From Hydrogenophaga sp. A37 (GTDB taxonomy: Bacteria; Pseudomonadota; Gammaproteobacteria; Burkholderiales; Burkholderiaceae_C), in assembly GCF_002001205.1 (NCBI RefSeq), contig NZ_MUNZ01000115.1, positions 1 through 64,000 on the forward strand: a stretch of 64,000 bases of DNA. The letters are read 5' to 3'. The notes under the pieces are model-generated. The model was not told the DNA's origin and did no database searches. It saw nothing but the letters and a program-made list of their open reading frames with translations. The translations under genes and the position numbers were made by a program. The number at the start of each line of letters is the position of its first letter. Within the stretch, counting starts at the first letter, position 1. This document shows positions 46,685 through 56,881 of this stretch, in pieces.

Positions 46685-47713
46685 ATGACCATCGCGCTGT
46701 CTTTGGGTTCACTCGGACGGGTTGATTGGCGGCGTTGGACCGCTGTAGGTGCGTTGGCGTTCGGCATGTGGCAGCCGGTGCAGGCGCAGACCAGCGCCGC
46801 GGTGCCCACACGCAGTGTGACTGAATGGCTCACCCGCATGCACGAGGCTTCAAGGCAGCGTGCCTATACCGGTACGCTTGTGGTGTCGACCGGCTCGACG
46901 ATGTCGGCCTCTCGCGTGTGGCACATCTGTGATGGAACGCAGCAAATGGAGCGAGTCGACACGCTGACGGGAACACCACGCTCGACCATTCGGCATAACA
47001 GCGATGTCATCACCTTCGTGCCTGAGAACAAGACCGCTTGGATCGACAAACGTGAATCCCTTGGCGTGTTCCCCGAGCTGCTGCGCACGCCCAGCAACGC
47101 CATACCCGATTTTTACAGCGTGCGCGAAAACAGCCCCGAACGTGTGGCCGGTCATCTGGCTGATGTGGTGGACATCCTCCCGCGAGACGACATGCGGTTT
47201 GGATACCGCATCTGGGCGGAGAAAAAGACTGGCCTGGTGATCAAACTGCAGACCGTGGGGGAGCAAAACACTGTGCTTGAACAGGTGGCGTTCACCGAAT
47301 TGTTGCTGGATGCCCCCGTTCGGATGGACAAGCTCAAACGGCTCATGGGCGACACCAAAGGGTATGACGTGCACAAACTGGTCTTGAAGAAGACCACACC
47401 GGAGGCCGAGGGCTGGCGACTCAAGGACACGGTGCCTGGGTTTCAGTCCATGAGTTGTCACACCCGCGAGATCGGTGGATCGCAGGTGCCTGGGAATGCG
47501 CCCATGCAATGGGTGTTTTCGGACGGTCTGGCCTCGGTGTCGCTGTTTGTCGAGCCGTTTGACGCCCAACGACACGGCGCTGAGAAAACCGCCGTGACGG
47601 GGGCCACGCACTCCATCACCCGCCGCGTCGGTGCCCACTGGCTGACAGCGTTGGGTGAGGTGCCGCCTGCGACCCTGAGGCGTTTTGCCACGTCGCTTGA
47701 GCGCACCCGTTGA
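46685..47713 (+). CDS. rseB: Sigma-E regulator RseB
   Basis: A 342-residue periplasmic protein with a signal peptide (about 1-33, ending QPVQAQ). The MucB/RseB domain includes RAYTGTLVVSTGSTMSASRV, and YRIWAEKKTGLVIKLQ further on. It shields RseA from DegS and senses lipoproteins or LPS. The frame is open upstream into rseA; the ATG at 46685 is the right start because it precedes the signal peptide. Confidence 0.93.
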   Translation: MTIALSLGSLGRVDWRRWTAVGALAFGMWQPVQAQTSAAVPTRSVTEWLTRMHEASRQRAYTGTLVVSTGSTMSASRVWHICDGTQQMERVDTLTGTPRSTIRHNSDVITFVPENKTAWIDKRESLGVFPELLRTPSNAIPDFYSVRENSPERVAGHLADVVDILPRDDMRFGYRIWAEKKTGLVIKLQTVGEQNTVLEQVAFTELLLDAPVRMDKLKRLMGDTKGYDVHKLVLKKTTPEAEGWRLKDTVPGFQSMSCHTREIGGSQVPGNAPMQWVFSDGLASVSLFVEPFDAQRHGAEKTAVTGATHSITRRVGAHWLTALGEVPPATLRRFATSLERTR

Positions 47714-47790
47714 GGCCCCCGTGCACGCCTCGTCTTTGCGGAGAGGTTGTCGGAACACTGCTTGAATACTGGTCTTTGGAAAGGACGAAC

Positions 47791-49263
47791 ATGAACCGAC
47801 TTTTGCGGCATCGCCGCCTCGTGCGAGTTTTGCTGACCGCGGTGATCGTGGGGGCTTCAGCGTGCACCTTGACGATGTACCCCGCGTCTGCCTTGGCTCA
47901 GTCGGTGAGAGGGTTGCCCGACTTCACCGAACTCGTGGACCTGGTGGGGCCGTCGGTGGTGAATATCCGGTCATTGGAGCGGTCCAGTGGGGAAGCCGCT
48001 GCGGGCAACGCCGATGAGCAGATGCTGGAGTTCTTCAAGCGCTTTGGCATCCCCGTGCCGCCGGGGGTGACGCCCCGTGGGCCGCGTCAGGAACGCAACC
48101 CCAATGAGGAGGCCCAGCCGCGGGGCGTGGGTTCGGGATTCATTCTCAGCACCGATGGCCTGATCATGACGAACGCCCATGTGGTGGATGGGGCCGATGA
48201 GCTGGTGGTCACCTTGCCCGACAAGCGCGAATTCAAGGCGCGCCTGGTTGGCGCGGACAAACGCACCGACGTGGCTGTGGTGAAGATCGAGGCCAACGGG
48301 TTGAGTGCGGTGAAGATCGGTGACGTGAGTCGCCTGAAGGTGGGTGAGTGGGTCATGGCCATCGGCTCGCCATTTGGGCTGGAGAACACGGTCACGGCCG
48401 GCATCGTCAGTGCAAAGAAGCGCGATACCGGTGACTTCCTGCCTTTCATACAGACCGACGTGGCCATCAACCCCGGTAACTCAGGGGGACCATTGATCAA
48501 CATGCGTGGTGAGGTTGTGGGTATCAACAGCCAGATTTATTCCCGCTCAGGTGGGTTTCAGGGCATTTCTTTCGCGATCCCGATCGACGAGGCCGTGCGC
48601 GTATCGGACCAGTTGCGCTCAAGCGGACGCGTCACGCGTGGGCGCATTGGTGTGCAGATCGACCAGGTCAGCAAAGAGGTCGCCGAATCGCTCGGTTTGG
48701 GGCAGCCCAAAGGCGCGTTCATCCGGGGTGTAGAGCCCAACTCCCCAGCAGCAAAGGCGGGTCTGGAGCCTGGAGACATCATTCTCAAATTCGACGGGCG
48801 CGACATTGAAAGGTCGGTGGACCTGCCCCGCTTGGTCGGGAACATGCGTCCCGGCACCAAGAGTTTGGTGACGGTGTTCCGGCGCGGTAGTCAGCGTGAG
48901 TTATCGATCACGGTGGCGGAGTTGGAACCCGAGCGCGCCGAGCGCAAGCCGACCGCACCTGAGAAACCTCCGGCGGCGTCTGGCGCAGTGCCGTCGCTGG
49001 GTCTGACGCTGGCCGATCTCAGCGCCGCGCAAAAGAAAGAGCTCAATGTCAAAGGCGGTGTTCGAGTGGAATCCGCTGAAGGCGCGTCTGCGCGCGCGGG
49101 CCTTCGAGAAGGTGATGTGATCGTGGCAGTGGCCAACGCTGAGGTTGGAAGCGTTAAAGAGCTCGAAGGTGTGCTTGGCCGCCTCGACAAGTCGAAACCC
49201 ATCAACGTGCTGTTCCGCAGGGGAGACTGGGCTCAGTACGCCGTGATACGCCCCCAACGCTGA
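47791..49263 (+). CDS. mucD: Do-family periplasmic serine protease (MucD/DegP)
   Basis: A 490-residue protease/chaperone with an N-terminal signal peptide (about 1-36). The triad is His in MTNAHVVDGAD, Asp in KRTDVAVVKIE and Ser in NPGNSGGPLIN. Two PDZ domains follow, one near 290-370 and one at the C-terminus. It degrades misfolded periplasmic proteins. It completes the rpoE-rseA-rseB-mucD operon. ATG 47791 has an AAGGA site. Confidence 0.94.
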   Translation: MNRLLRHRRLVRVLLTAVIVGASACTLTMYPASALAQSVRGLPDFTELVDLVGPSVVNIRSLERSSGEAAAGNADEQMLEFFKRFGIPVPPGVTPRGPRQERNPNEEAQPRGVGSGFILSTDGLIMTNAHVVDGADELVVTLPDKREFKARLVGADKRTDVAVVKIEANGLSAVKIGDVSRLKVGEWVMAIGSPFGLENTVTAGIVSAKKRDTGDFLPFIQTDVAINPGNSGGPLINMRGEVVGINSQIYSRSGGFQGISFAIPIDEAVRVSDQLRSSGRVTRGRIGVQIDQVSKEVAESLGLGQPKGAFIRGVEPNSPAAKAGLEPGDIILKFDGRDIERSVDLPRLVGNMRPGTKSLVTVFRRGSQRELSITVAELEPERAERKPTAPEKPPAASGAVPSLGLTLADLSAAQKKELNVKGGVRVESAEGASARAGLREGDVIVAVANAEVGSVKELEGVLGRLDKSKPINVLFRRGDWAQYAVIRPQR

Positions 49264-49302
49264 GGAGATGGAAAACTCGAAACCACCCCAGAAAGCGCAA
49301 AT

Positions 49303-49340
49303 AACCCCTTGTCTTGATTGGGATTGGGGGTTGTTTTTTT
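49303..49340 (+). terminator. Terminator after mucD
   Basis: AACCCC at 49303-49308 pairs with GGGGTT at 49327-49332 around an 18-nt loop and is followed by G and seven T. It is a modest stem with a strong T run, closing the sigma-E operon. Confidence 0.7.
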
Positions 49341-49569
49341 GTGGTGACCGATTTGTCGCTGACCGGCGGTGGCGCCGCCGCCACAGTCAACGACGGTATA
49401 AAGTTGGTGAACACTCACAGCGCTTTTGGGGCTGTTGACCAAATTGGATAAAATCTAACGTTTTGTGATGCTATTGCGGTGGCGAACGCTCTTTGCGGTT
49501 CACCATGTGGGAGCTGTTCCGACCGCCAGGTATCCGTCCACAGCTGCTTCACAAGTTGCCCTGTTTTCC

Positions 49570-49589
49570 TGTGGATTAATTGTGGATAA
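49570..49589. promoter_or_regulatory. Two DnaA-box-like sites upstream of lepA
   Basis: TGTGGATAA at 49581-49589 is a perfect DnaA box (complement of TTATCCACA), and TGTGGATTA at 49570-49578 differs by one base. They lie 11 bp apart in the same orientation, in the gene-free stretch between mucD and lepA (49264-49783). No dnaA or origin genes are near. They may be DnaA-regulated promoter sites or titration sites. Binding is untested. Confidence 0.6.
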
Positions 49590-49658
49590 GTTGTGCGTTG
49601 TTGCGTTGCAACAGGCGGCCGCGAGTGGTTCCAGGGTGTGCGTCCCGGGCTTTTTGCC

Positions 49659-49735
49659 TACAATGAAACCCCAACTATCGCAGTTGCCATTGATTGTTGG
49701 TTACGGGCGCGTCAACACCTGACGCGCCCTTTTTT
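49659..49735 (+). ncRNA. Possible short RNA or lepA leader hairpin
   Basis: A TACAAT -10-like box at 49659-49664 would start a transcript near 49671. A perfect 10-bp stem, GGGCGCGTCA (49705-49714) with TGACGCGCCC (49720-49729), and a T run to 49735 follow. This would release an RNA of about 65 nt, or attenuate lepA, whose start is at 49784. There is no clear -35 box, so the promoter is weakly supported; the terminator is strong. Confidence 0.45.
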
Positions 49736-49783
49736 ATGGTCGCCACAGGTGGCGCCATCCTTGTGTTCCTTGGCGTTTTCTTG

Positions 49784-51592
49784 ATGAACCACATCCGCAA
49801 TTTTTCGATCATTGCCCACATTGATCATGGCAAGTCCACGCTGGCCGACCGCATCATTTCCCTCTGTGGAGGTTTGTCTGATCGCGAGATGAGTGAACAA
49901 GTGCTCGACTCGATGGACATCGAGAAGGAACGCGGCATTACCATCAAGGCACAGACCGCTGCCCTCAAGTACAAGGCGCGTGACGGGCAGGTCTACAACC
50001 TCAACTTGATCGACACGCCCGGGCACGTCGACTTTTCATATGAGGTGAGTCGCTCGCTTTCTGCCTGCGAAGGCGCGTTGCTCGTGGTGGATGCAAGCCA
50101 AGGCGTGGAGGCTCAGACGGTGGCCAACTGCTACACCGCGCTTGACCTGGGTGTGGAGGTGGTGCCGGTCCTCAACAAGATGGATCTGCCCAATGCCGAT
50201 CCGGACAACGCCAAGGTCGAGATCGAGGACGTGATCGGTATCGACGCGACCGACGCCATTCCATGTTCGGCCAAGACCGGCATGGGCGTCGAAGACATCC
50301 TGGAAGCGGTGGTCGCGCGCATTCCGGCGCCCAAGGGCAATCCGGACGCACCTTTGCGCGCCATGATTGTCGACAGTTGGTTTGACACCTATGTGGGTGT
50401 CGTGATGCTGGTGAGGGTGGTGGATGGCCACCTGCGCAAGGGCGAACGCTTCAAGATGATGGCGACCAACACGGTCTACAACGCCGACAACCTGGGGGTC
50501 TTCACGCCGGCCAACGAATCGCGCGAATCCTTGGAGGCAGGCGAGGTGGGTTTCATCATCGCGGGCATCAAGGAACTGCAGGCGGCGAAGGTCGGCGACA
50601 CCATCACGCTGGAAAAGAAACTGCCCAACAACCTTGGCCCAGCTACCGAGGCATTGCCCGGCTTCAAGGAAGTGCAGCCGCAGGTGTTTGCTGGCCTGTA
50701 CCCGACAGAAGCAAGCGAGTACGACGCCCTGCGCGATGCGCTGGAGAAACTCAAGCTCAACGACGCCGCGCTGCACTACGAACCTGAGGTGTCCCAGGCG
50801 CTGGGCTTTGGTTTCCGTTGCGGCTTCCTGGGCTTGCTGCACATGGAGATCGTGCAGGAACGGCTGGAGCGCGAGTTTGACCAAGACCTGATCACCACCG
50901 CACCCAGCGTGGTCTACCAGGTGGTCAAACCCGACGGCGAGGTCATCATGGTGGAGAACCCTTCCAAGATGCCCGACCAGGGGCGGTTGGAGGAGATCCG
51001 CGAACCCATCGTCACCGTGCACCTCTACATGCCGCAGGAATACGTGGGTGCGGTCATGACGCTGGCCAACCAGAAGCGCGGCATGCAGCTCAACATGGCC
51101 TACCACGGCAAGCAGGTCATGCTGACCTACGACATGCCGCTGGGCGAGATCGTGCTTGACTTCTTCGACAAACTCAAATCGGTGAGCCGTGGTTACGCCT
51201 CCATGGACTACGAGTTCAAGGAGTACCGCGCGGCCGACGTGGTGAAGGTGGACATCCTGCTCAACGGAGAGAAGGTGGATGCCTTGTCCATCATCGTGCA
51301 CCGCTCGCAGTCGCAATACCGGGGCCGCGCCGTGGTCGCCAAGATGCGCGAGATCATCAGCCGCCAACAGTTTGACGTGGCCATTCAGGCGGCCATCGGT
51401 GGCAACGTGATCGCGCGCGAGACCATCAAGGCGCTGCGCAAAAACGTGCTGGCAAAATGCTACGGTGGTGACATCACCCGCAAACGAAAACTTCTCGAAA
51501 AGCAGAAAGCAGGCAAAAAGCGCATGAAACAGATCGGTTCGGTTGAGGTGCCCCAGGAGGCGTTTCTTGCCATTTTGCAGGTGGAAGACTGA
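49784..51592 (+). CDS. lepA: Elongation factor 4 (LepA)
   Basis: A 602-residue GTPase. The N-terminal G domain has [15 protein letters not shown] (P-loop), the G3 [22 protein letters not shown] (G4) and CSAKTG (G5); EF-G-like domains and the LepA-specific C-terminal tail ([17 protein letters not shown]) follow. It acts on ribosomes under stress and in initiation. The frame is open to 49694 but the family start [16 protein letters not shown] fixes 49784. lepB starts on its stop codon. Confidence 0.95.
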   Translation: MNHIRNFSIIAHIDHGKSTLADRIISLCGGLSDREMSEQVLDSMDIEKERGITIKAQTAALKYKARDGQVYNLNLIDTPGHVDFSYEVSRSLSACEGALLVVDASQGVEAQTVANCYTALDLGVEVVPVLNKMDLPNADPDNAKVEIEDVIGIDATDAIPCSAKTGMGVEDILEAVVARIPAPKGNPDAPLRAMIVDSWFDTYVGVVMLVRVVDGHLRKGERFKMMATNTVYNADNLGVFTPANESRESLEAGEVGFIIAGIKELQAAKVGDTITLEKKLPNNLGPATEALPGFKEVQPQVFAGLYPTEASEYDALRDALEKLKLNDAALHYEPEVSQALGFGFRCGFLGLLHMEIVQERLEREFDQDLITTAPSVVYQVVKPDGEVIMVENPSKMPDQGRLEEIREPIVTVHLYMPQEYVGAVMTLANQKRGMQLNMAYHGKQVMLTYDMPLGEIVLDFFDKLKSVSRGYASMDYEFKEYRAADVVKVDILLNGEKVDALSIIVHRSQSQYRGRAVVAKMREIISRQQFDVAIQAAIGGNVIARETIKALRKNVLAKCYGGDITRKRKLLEKQKAGKKRMKQIGSVEVPQEAFLAILQVED

Positions 51593-52572
51593 TGCAATCC
51601 ACGATGAGCGCAATCACCGCGGTGGTCCTGGCGGCATTCGCCGCATATGCCGCAGCTTTCTTTTTTGGTGTGGTCGAGGGCAACTTTGCGTTGCTGTTGA
51701 TGGTGGCCACCACTATCACCGGGTTGTATTGGCTGTCCGAGCGGTTGTTCTTCCTGCCGCAGCGCCGTCGCGATGCCCAGCAACTGCTGGCCTCTCAGAC
51801 CGAACGCTCGGCGGCCCTTGCCCAACAAGGCTTCGCACCAGCCGGTGCTCAGGACATTGCATCTGCACGCCAGAAGCTGCTGATGCAGCCCTGGTGGCTG
51901 GACTGGACCGCGGGCTTGTTCCCGGTGATTCTGGCCGTGTTCGTGTTGCGAAGCTTCTTGTTTGAGCCGTTCAAGATTCCTTCTGGGTCCATGATTCCCA
52001 CCTTGAGGGTGGGCGATCTGATTCTGGTGAACAAGTTTCACTATGGGGTGCGTTTGCCCGTGTTCAACAACAAGGTACTGGCCAACAACGAGCCGCAGCG
52101 CGGCGATGTGATGGTGTTTCGCTATCCACCTCAGCCCAGTCTGGACTACATCAAGCGTGTGATCGGTGTGCCGGGCGACGAGGTGGCCTACCTCAACAAG
52201 CGCTTGACCATCAACGGGCAGCCGGTGCAGCGCAGCAACCAGCCCGATTTCTTCGATGGTGAGCAGATGCGTTACACCAAGCAGTTTGGGGAGCAGCTGG
52301 AAAGCAAGCGCTACAACACCTTGAATGACGACATGCGGTCGTCGTTTGTGTCTCCCATCGCCGACTTCCCATTCAGGGACAACTGCCGCTATCCGGCAGA
52401 GGGTGTGGTGTGCAAAGTTCCACAGGGGCACTATTTCATGATGGGCGACAATCGAGACAACTCCCTCGATTCGCGTTTCTGGGGCTTTGTGCCTGAGGCC
52501 AATATTGTCGGCAAAGCGTTTTTTGTCTGGATGAACTTTGGCGATCTGGGGCGCATTGGGTCATTTGATTGA
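51592..52572 (+). CDS. lepB: Signal peptidase I
   Basis: A 326-residue inner-membrane protease that cuts signal peptides. Two helices (about 5-25 and 30-50) and a further one (near 110-125) precede the catalytic part: the Ser in FKIPSGSMIPTLRVGD, the Lys in DYIKRVIGVPGDEVAY, and the conserved GHYFMMGDNRDNSLDSR. The start overlaps the lepA stop by one base (TGATG). Confidence 0.95.
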   Translation: MQSTMSAITAVVLAAFAAYAAAFFFGVVEGNFALLLMVATTITGLYWLSERLFFLPQRRRDAQQLLASQTERSAALAQQGFAPAGAQDIASARQKLLMQPWWLDWTAGLFPVILAVFVLRSFLFEPFKIPSGSMIPTLRVGDLILVNKFHYGVRLPVFNNKVLANNEPQRGDVMVFRYPPQPSLDYIKRVIGVPGDEVAYLNKRLTINGQPVQRSNQPDFFDGEQMRYTKQFGEQLESKRYNTLNDDMRSSFVSPIADFPFRDNCRYPAEGVVCKVPQGHYFMMGDNRDNSLDSRFWGFVPEANIVGKAFFVWMNFGDLGRIGSFD

Positions 52573-52599
52573 GCGTGGCAATTTCTAGAGGATGAAGTC

Positions 52600-52947
52600 A
52601 TGAAACTGAAGCAAGAACAACAAGGCCTGACGTTCTTTGGTCTGCTGATCGTGGGCATCTTGCTCGCTTTCGCGGGCGTGACGCTGGCACGGATCGTCCC
52701 CACCTACATCGAATACATGGCGGTGCAGAAGGCTGTGCAGAAGGCGTCCAGCGGAACCACAGTGGCCGAAGTGCGAGGTTTGTTCGACAAGGCCGCGCAG
52801 ATCGACGACATCACGAGCATTTCAGGCAAAGACCTGGAGGTGGGCAAGGATGGCAACCGGGTGGTGGTTTCCTTCAACTACACCCGTGAGATGCCGCTGA
52901 TGGGGCCTGCTTATCTGGTGATGAAGTACGTGGGTACTTCTGAGTGA
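52600..52947 (+). CDS. DUF4845 protein
   Basis: A 115-residue protein with an N-terminal hydrophobic segment (FFGLLIVGILLAFAGVTLAR, about 12-31) and a small soluble domain. The family is found between lepB and rnc in beta- and gamma-proteobacteria; its function is not known. It resembles a pilin-like N-terminus, but without a prepilin cleavage site. Confidence 0.88.
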   Translation: MKLKQEQQGLTFFGLLIVGILLAFAGVTLARIVPTYIEYMAVQKAVQKASSGTTVAEVRGLFDKAAQIDDITSISGKDLEVGKDGNRVVVSFNYTREMPLMGPAYLVMKYVGTSE

Positions 52948-52978
52948 AGCAGGTGTCGTTGATGGCACTGCGCGTGCA

Positions 52979-53704
52979 GTGCAGCAGCCTTTGAACCCGG
53001 AGTTGCTCGCGCTGCAAAAGCGCGTGGAGCATGAGTTTGCCAATCCGCGTCTGCTGGAACGCGCGCTGACACACCGCAGTTTTTCTTCCGACCACTATGA
53101 GCGCCTGGAGTTTCTGGGTGATTCGGTGCTGAGTCTGGCCGTCTCGGGTCTCCTGTTCGAAAAACTCAGCCAACTCCCCGAAGGTGATCTTTCGCGGGTG
53201 CGCGCCAATCTGGTGAAGCAGGACACCCTGTTCCAGATCGCCTCCGGCCTGGGCCTGGCGGGGTGTCTGCGCCTTGGCGATGGAGAGAAGCGCTCGGGCG
53301 GTCACAAGCGACCGTCGATTCTGGCCGATGCACTGGAGGCCGTGATCGGCGCTGTGTACCTGGACGCTGGTTTCGATACCGCCAACGCGCTGGTGCGGCG
53401 CTTGTACAGTGGCCTCGAGCTCAACGCCCAGATGAGCGCCATGGGCAAAGACCCCAAGACCGAATTGCAGGAGTGGCTGCAAGCGCGCAAAATGAAACTG
53501 CCGATCTACCGCGTGGTAGCCACACTCGGTGAAGCACACAAACAGACCTTTGATGTGGAGTGCACAGTGCAGGAGACGGGCCGCAGTGAACGCGGCATCG
53601 GTGCCTCGCGCCGGGCCGGTGAGCAAGCTGCCGCTGCAGCCATGCTGCAGCACCTCACAGTGGGTGGCGCCTCTGATGTCCGCGCTTCTCCTTCCGCAGC
53701 CTGA
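52979..53704 (+). CDS. rnc: Ribonuclease III
   Basis: A 241-residue dsRNA endonuclease. The signature [17 protein letters not shown] carries the catalytic acids; [15 protein letters not shown] carries the rest. The C-terminal dsRNA-binding domain is present ([30 protein letters not shown]). It processes rRNA and controls mRNAs. GTG 52979 is the only start that keeps the N-terminus; no in-frame ATG precedes it. era follows. Confidence 0.94.
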   Translation: MQQPLNPELLALQKRVEHEFANPRLLERALTHRSFSSDHYERLEFLGDSVLSLAVSGLLFEKLSQLPEGDLSRVRANLVKQDTLFQIASGLGLAGCLRLGDGEKRSGGHKRPSILADALEAVIGAVYLDAGFDTANALVRRLYSGLELNAQMSAMGKDPKTELQEWLQARKMKLPIYRVVATLGEAHKQTFDVECTVQETGRSERGIGASRRAGEQAAAAAMLQHLTVGGASDVRASPSAA

Positions 53705-53738
53705 TGGCTGTCTTCTTCGCTCCCGATTTCCCGACTCC

Positions 53739-54794
53739 ATGTCCCGCTCCAAAAAAACCGTGCCCACCGAAACCCTGCCTGCAGCACCCACCGCCAATGC
53801 CGAGCTGGACGCGATGCTGGCGCGCGCGCTGGGCAAAGGCGATGCGGCCCCGGAAGCCAATTCTGACGCGGACGACGTTGTCGAAGATGTCGCGCCTGGG
53901 CCCGTCGACCCGACCCAGCAGCGCTGCGGTTTTGTCGCCATCGTCGGCAAGCCCAACGTGGGCAAATCCACCTTGCTCAACGCCTTGGTGGGCCAGAAGA
54001 TCAGCATCACTTCGCGCAAGGCGCAAACCACACGACACCGCATCACCGGCTACCGCACCGAAGGGGCCAATCAGTTCGTGTTTGTGGACACGCCCGGTTT
54101 CCAGACCCGCCATGGCAACGCCCTCAACCGCTCGCTCAACAAGACCGTTCTGGGTGCGGTGAGCGATGTGGATCTGATCCTGTTTGTGGTCGAGGCAGGG
54201 CAGTTCAACCAGGCCGATGCGAAGGTGCTGGAGCTGTTGCCGGCGAACGTGCCGGCCGTTCTGCTGGCCAACAAATTTGATCTCGTGCACCGCCGTGGTG
54301 ACCTGGCGCCCTGGTTGGCGTCCATGCAGGCACGGCACGCGTTCGCCGAGTTCGTGCCGATGTCGGCCAAGAACACACGCGATGTTCAACGCCTGTTTGG
54401 CATCTGCGAAAAATACCTGCCGCTGCAGCCCTGGATGCACGACCCGGAAGAACTCACCGATCGCAGCGAGCGCTTCATGGCGAGCGAGATGGTTCGCGAA
54501 AAACTCTTCCGGCTGACCGGCGACGAGTTGCCTTACACCTCGACCGTGATCATCGACAAGTTCGAGCAGGAAGGCCAGCTCAAGCGCATCGCCGCCACCA
54601 TCGTGGTCGAGCGCGATGGCCACAAGGGCATGGTGATCGGCGACAAGGGCGAGAAGCTCAAACGCATCGGCACTGAAGCCCGTCAGGAGCTGGAAAAGCT
54701 CTGGGATTGCAAGGTGTTCCTGGAGCTGTGGGTGAAAGTGCGCTCGGGTTGGGCCGATGACGACGCTCGCGTGCGCTCGTTTGGCTACGAATGA
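53739..54794 (+). CDS. era: GTPase Era
   Basis: A 351-residue GTPase that matures the 16S rRNA 3' end. G motifs: [14 protein letters not shown] (G1), VDTPGF (G3), ANKFDLV (G4) and MSAKNT (G5). The C-terminal KH domain has [19 protein letters not shown]. About 60 extra N-terminal residues, low in complexity and acidic, precede the G domain compared with E. coli Era. It follows rnc by 34 bp, as in E. coli. Confidence 0.94.
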   Translation: MSRSKKTVPTETLPAAPTANAELDAMLARALGKGDAAPEANSDADDVVEDVAPGPVDPTQQRCGFVAIVGKPNVGKSTLLNALVGQKISITSRKAQTTRHRITGYRTEGANQFVFVDTPGFQTRHGNALNRSLNKTVLGAVSDVDLILFVVEAGQFNQADAKVLELLPANVPAVLLANKFDLVHRRGDLAPWLASMQARHAFAEFVPMSAKNTRDVQRLFGICEKYLPLQPWMHDPEELTDRSERFMASEMVREKLFRLTGDELPYTSTVIIDKFEQEGQLKRIAATIVVERDGHKGMVIGDKGEKLKRIGTEARQELEKLWDCKVFLELWVKVRSGWADDDARVRSFGYE

Positions 54795-54812
54795 CGCTCC
54801 CCTGAGCGAACC

Positions 54813-55613
54813 ATGGCCACGCGCCGGTTTTCGGAAGAACCCGCTTTCGTCCTGCACCGCTACGACTGGAGCGAGTCCAGCCTGATCCTGGAGGTGTTTG
54901 CCCGCCACCACGGCCGCATCGCGCTGGTGGCCAAAGGGGTGAAAAAGCCTACCTCCCAGTTTCGCCCGGTGTTGCTGCCATTGCAGCCGCTGCACCTGAG
55001 CTGGGGCGGCGATGCCGAGGTGCGAACGCTCAAGGCTGCGCAATGGCAAGGTGGCCATGTCATGCCCACCGGCGAAGCGCTGCTCTCAGGCAGCTACCTC
55101 AACGAGTTGCTCATGCGCCTTCTGGCCCGGGACGACCCGCATGCCAGCCTGTACGACCACTACGCGTTGGCGGTGCAACTGCTGGCCGAGCGGGCCGATG
55201 CCCAGCAGCTGATCTTGCGGGCGTTCGAATTGCTGCTTTTGCGCGACATCGGCTTGCTGCCAGATCTGGCGACCGAAGGCAATACGCTGGCCGTCCTGGA
55301 GGATGAGGTGCCCTATGTGCTGAACCCCGAAAGCGGCCTGCGTGCGGCCCATGGTGACGACGCACATGTGCTCTCGGGCGAGCAGTGGGTGGCGCTGCAG
55401 ACGGCCATGGACGAGGCCGATCCCTTCATCGCCACGTTGCGCGCCTGCGCGGGCTGCCAGCAGGCCCTGCAGCCGCAGCTGCGCTTCCTGCTGCACTACC
55501 ATAGCGGTGTTCGGGTGTTCAAGACCCGCCAGCTGATGCTGGACATGCAGGCCATGAGCCGCCCGCGCGTGACCCCCGAATCCGGCCCAACCAACCCCCA
55601 GGCTTTGCCATGA
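54813..55613 (+). CDS. recO: DNA repair protein RecO
   Basis: A 266-residue protein with an N-terminal OB fold ([30 protein letters not shown]) and helical C-terminal part. It loads RecA onto SSB-coated DNA with RecR. The zinc Cys are only partly present (CAGCQQAL). It follows era; its stop overlaps pdxJ by 4 bp. Confidence 0.92.
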   Translation: MATRRFSEEPAFVLHRYDWSESSLILEVFARHHGRIALVAKGVKKPTSQFRPVLLPLQPLHLSWGGDAEVRTLKAAQWQGGHVMPTGEALLSGSYLNELLMRLLARDDPHASLYDHYALAVQLLAERADAQQLILRAFELLLLRDIGLLPDLATEGNTLAVLEDEVPYVLNPESGLRAAHGDDAHVLSGEQWVALQTAMDEADPFIATLRACAGCQQALQPQLRFLLHYHSGVRVFKTRQLMLDMQAMSRPRVTPESGPTNPQALP

Positions 55614-56392
55614 CCATGGCCTCTTCCCGATCCCACCGCACCGCGTTGTCGGTCAACCTGAATAAGGTGGCTTTGGTGCGTAACACGCGTCACTTGGGCG
55701 TTCCGTCCGTCACGCGGGCGGCCACGCTGTGCCTGCAAGCCGGTGCGCGCGGCATCACCGTGCACCCTCGACCCGACGAGCGCCACATCCGCCGTCACGA
55801 TGTGTTCGATCTCGCCGAATTGCTGCGGGCCTGGCCCGATCGCGAATACAACATCGAGGGCAACCCGTTTCACAACCTGATGGACGTGGCGCGCGAGGTC
55901 AAGGCCCGTGGCCTGCCGCTGCACCAACTGACCTTGGTGCCTGACAGCGAAGGCCAGTTCACCAGCGACCACGGCTGGGCGTTTCCGCAAGATGCCGAGC
56001 GCCTGCGTCCGGTGATTGCAGAAGCCCAGGCGTTGGGGGCGCGGGTGAGCCTGTTCATGGATGCCGAAGCGATGCAGATGGCTGGGGCCAAGGCTGTGGG
56101 CGCCGACCGCGTCGAGCTCTACACGGAGCCCTATGCCGCCGCCTGGCACACGCCACAGCGTGGTTCGCAACTTGAACGCTTCCGCGCCGCTGCGCAGGCC
56201 GCTCTTGATGTGGGCATGGGCGTGAACGCCGGACATGACCTGAATCGCGACAACCTCACCGCGTTCCTGAGCACCGTGCCCGGTGTGAGCGAGGTGTCGA
56301 TTGGTCATGCGCTGATCGCCGATGCGCTGGAGCTGGGCTATGCCGCCACCATTGCCGACTACAACCGCTGTATTGATGAAGCCCATGTGTAA
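55610..56392 (+). CDS. pdxJ: Pyridoxine 5'-phosphate synthase
   Basis: A 260-residue TIM barrel enzyme that condenses 1-deoxyxylulose 5-phosphate with 3-amino-2-oxopropyl phosphate to give pyridoxine phosphate. Motifs: [42 protein letters not shown] and VNAGHDLN. It overlaps recO (ATGA); ATG 55616 is an alternative start. Confidence 0.95.
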   Translation: MTMASSRSHRTALSVNLNKVALVRNTRHLGVPSVTRAATLCLQAGARGITVHPRPDERHIRRHDVFDLAELLRAWPDREYNIEGNPFHNLMDVAREVKARGLPLHQLTLVPDSEGQFTSDHGWAFPQDAERLRPVIAEAQALGARVSLFMDAEAMQMAGAKAVGADRVELYTEPYAAAWHTPQRGSQLERFRAAAQAALDVGMGVNAGHDLNRDNLTAFLSTVPGVSEVSIGHALIADALELGYAATIADYNRCIDEAHV

Positions 56393-56404
56393 GCACGCAG
56401 GTTT

Positions 56405-56480
56405 TTCCGCCGGGCCGCCCCAAGGAAAAACGCACCCCCTTGGGGGGCAGCGAGCTACACGCAGTGACGAGCGTAGGGGC
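56405..56480. repeat. GC-rich intergenic repeat typical of Comamonadaceae
   Basis: The 90-bp gap between pdxJ and acpS holds CCCCAAGG (56418-56425) facing CCTTGGGG (56438-56445), followed by a CAGCGAGCTACACGCAGTG segment. Very similar sequences recur between genes in Comamonadaceae. A shorter relative lies at 62505-62550. Confidence 0.7.
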
Positions 56481-56482
56481 CC

Positions 56483-56875
56483 ATGATCTACGGCATCGGT
56501 ACCGATATCTGTGACGTTCGACGGATCGAAGCGACGTTGCAGCGCCAAGGCGAGCGCTTCGTGCGCAAAGTGTTGACCGATGCCGAATTCGCGGTCTGGC
56601 AAACCCGCAGCACCCGCTGGCCCCATCGAGGTCTGCGCTACCTGGCCACCCGCTTTTCGGCCAAGGAGGCGTTCTCCAAGGCCGTTGGGATGGGCATGCG
56701 CATGCCCATGACCTGGCGAAGCTGTGAGATCACCAACCTGCCCAGCGGCCAGCCCGTCATCGTGTTGCACGGCGAACTCAAGACTTGGTTCGAGGCGCAA
56801 GGCTTGCGCGCCCATGTGACCGTGACCGATGAAACCGACTACGCTGCGAGCTTCGTGGTGGTTGAAAAAAACTGA
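56483..56875 (+). CDS. acpS: Holo-[acyl-carrier-protein] synthase
   Basis: A 130-residue enzyme that moves phosphopantetheine from CoA to the Ser of AcpP. It has the [15 protein letters not shown] start with the conserved Asp, and the [12 protein letters not shown] motif. It sits between pdxJ and nagZ, with 6 bp to nagZ. Confidence 0.95.
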   Translation: MIYGIGTDICDVRRIEATLQRQGERFVRKVLTDAEFAVWQTRSTRWPHRGLRYLATRFSAKEAFSKAVGMGMRMPMTWRSCEITNLPSGQPVIVLHGELKTWFEAQGLRAHVTVTDETDYAASFVVVEKN

Positions 56876-56881
56876 GCCACC

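Noticed and set aside
50036-51613. A leftward frame of 525 codons rich in His and Leu
   Set aside because: It is the shadow of lepA.
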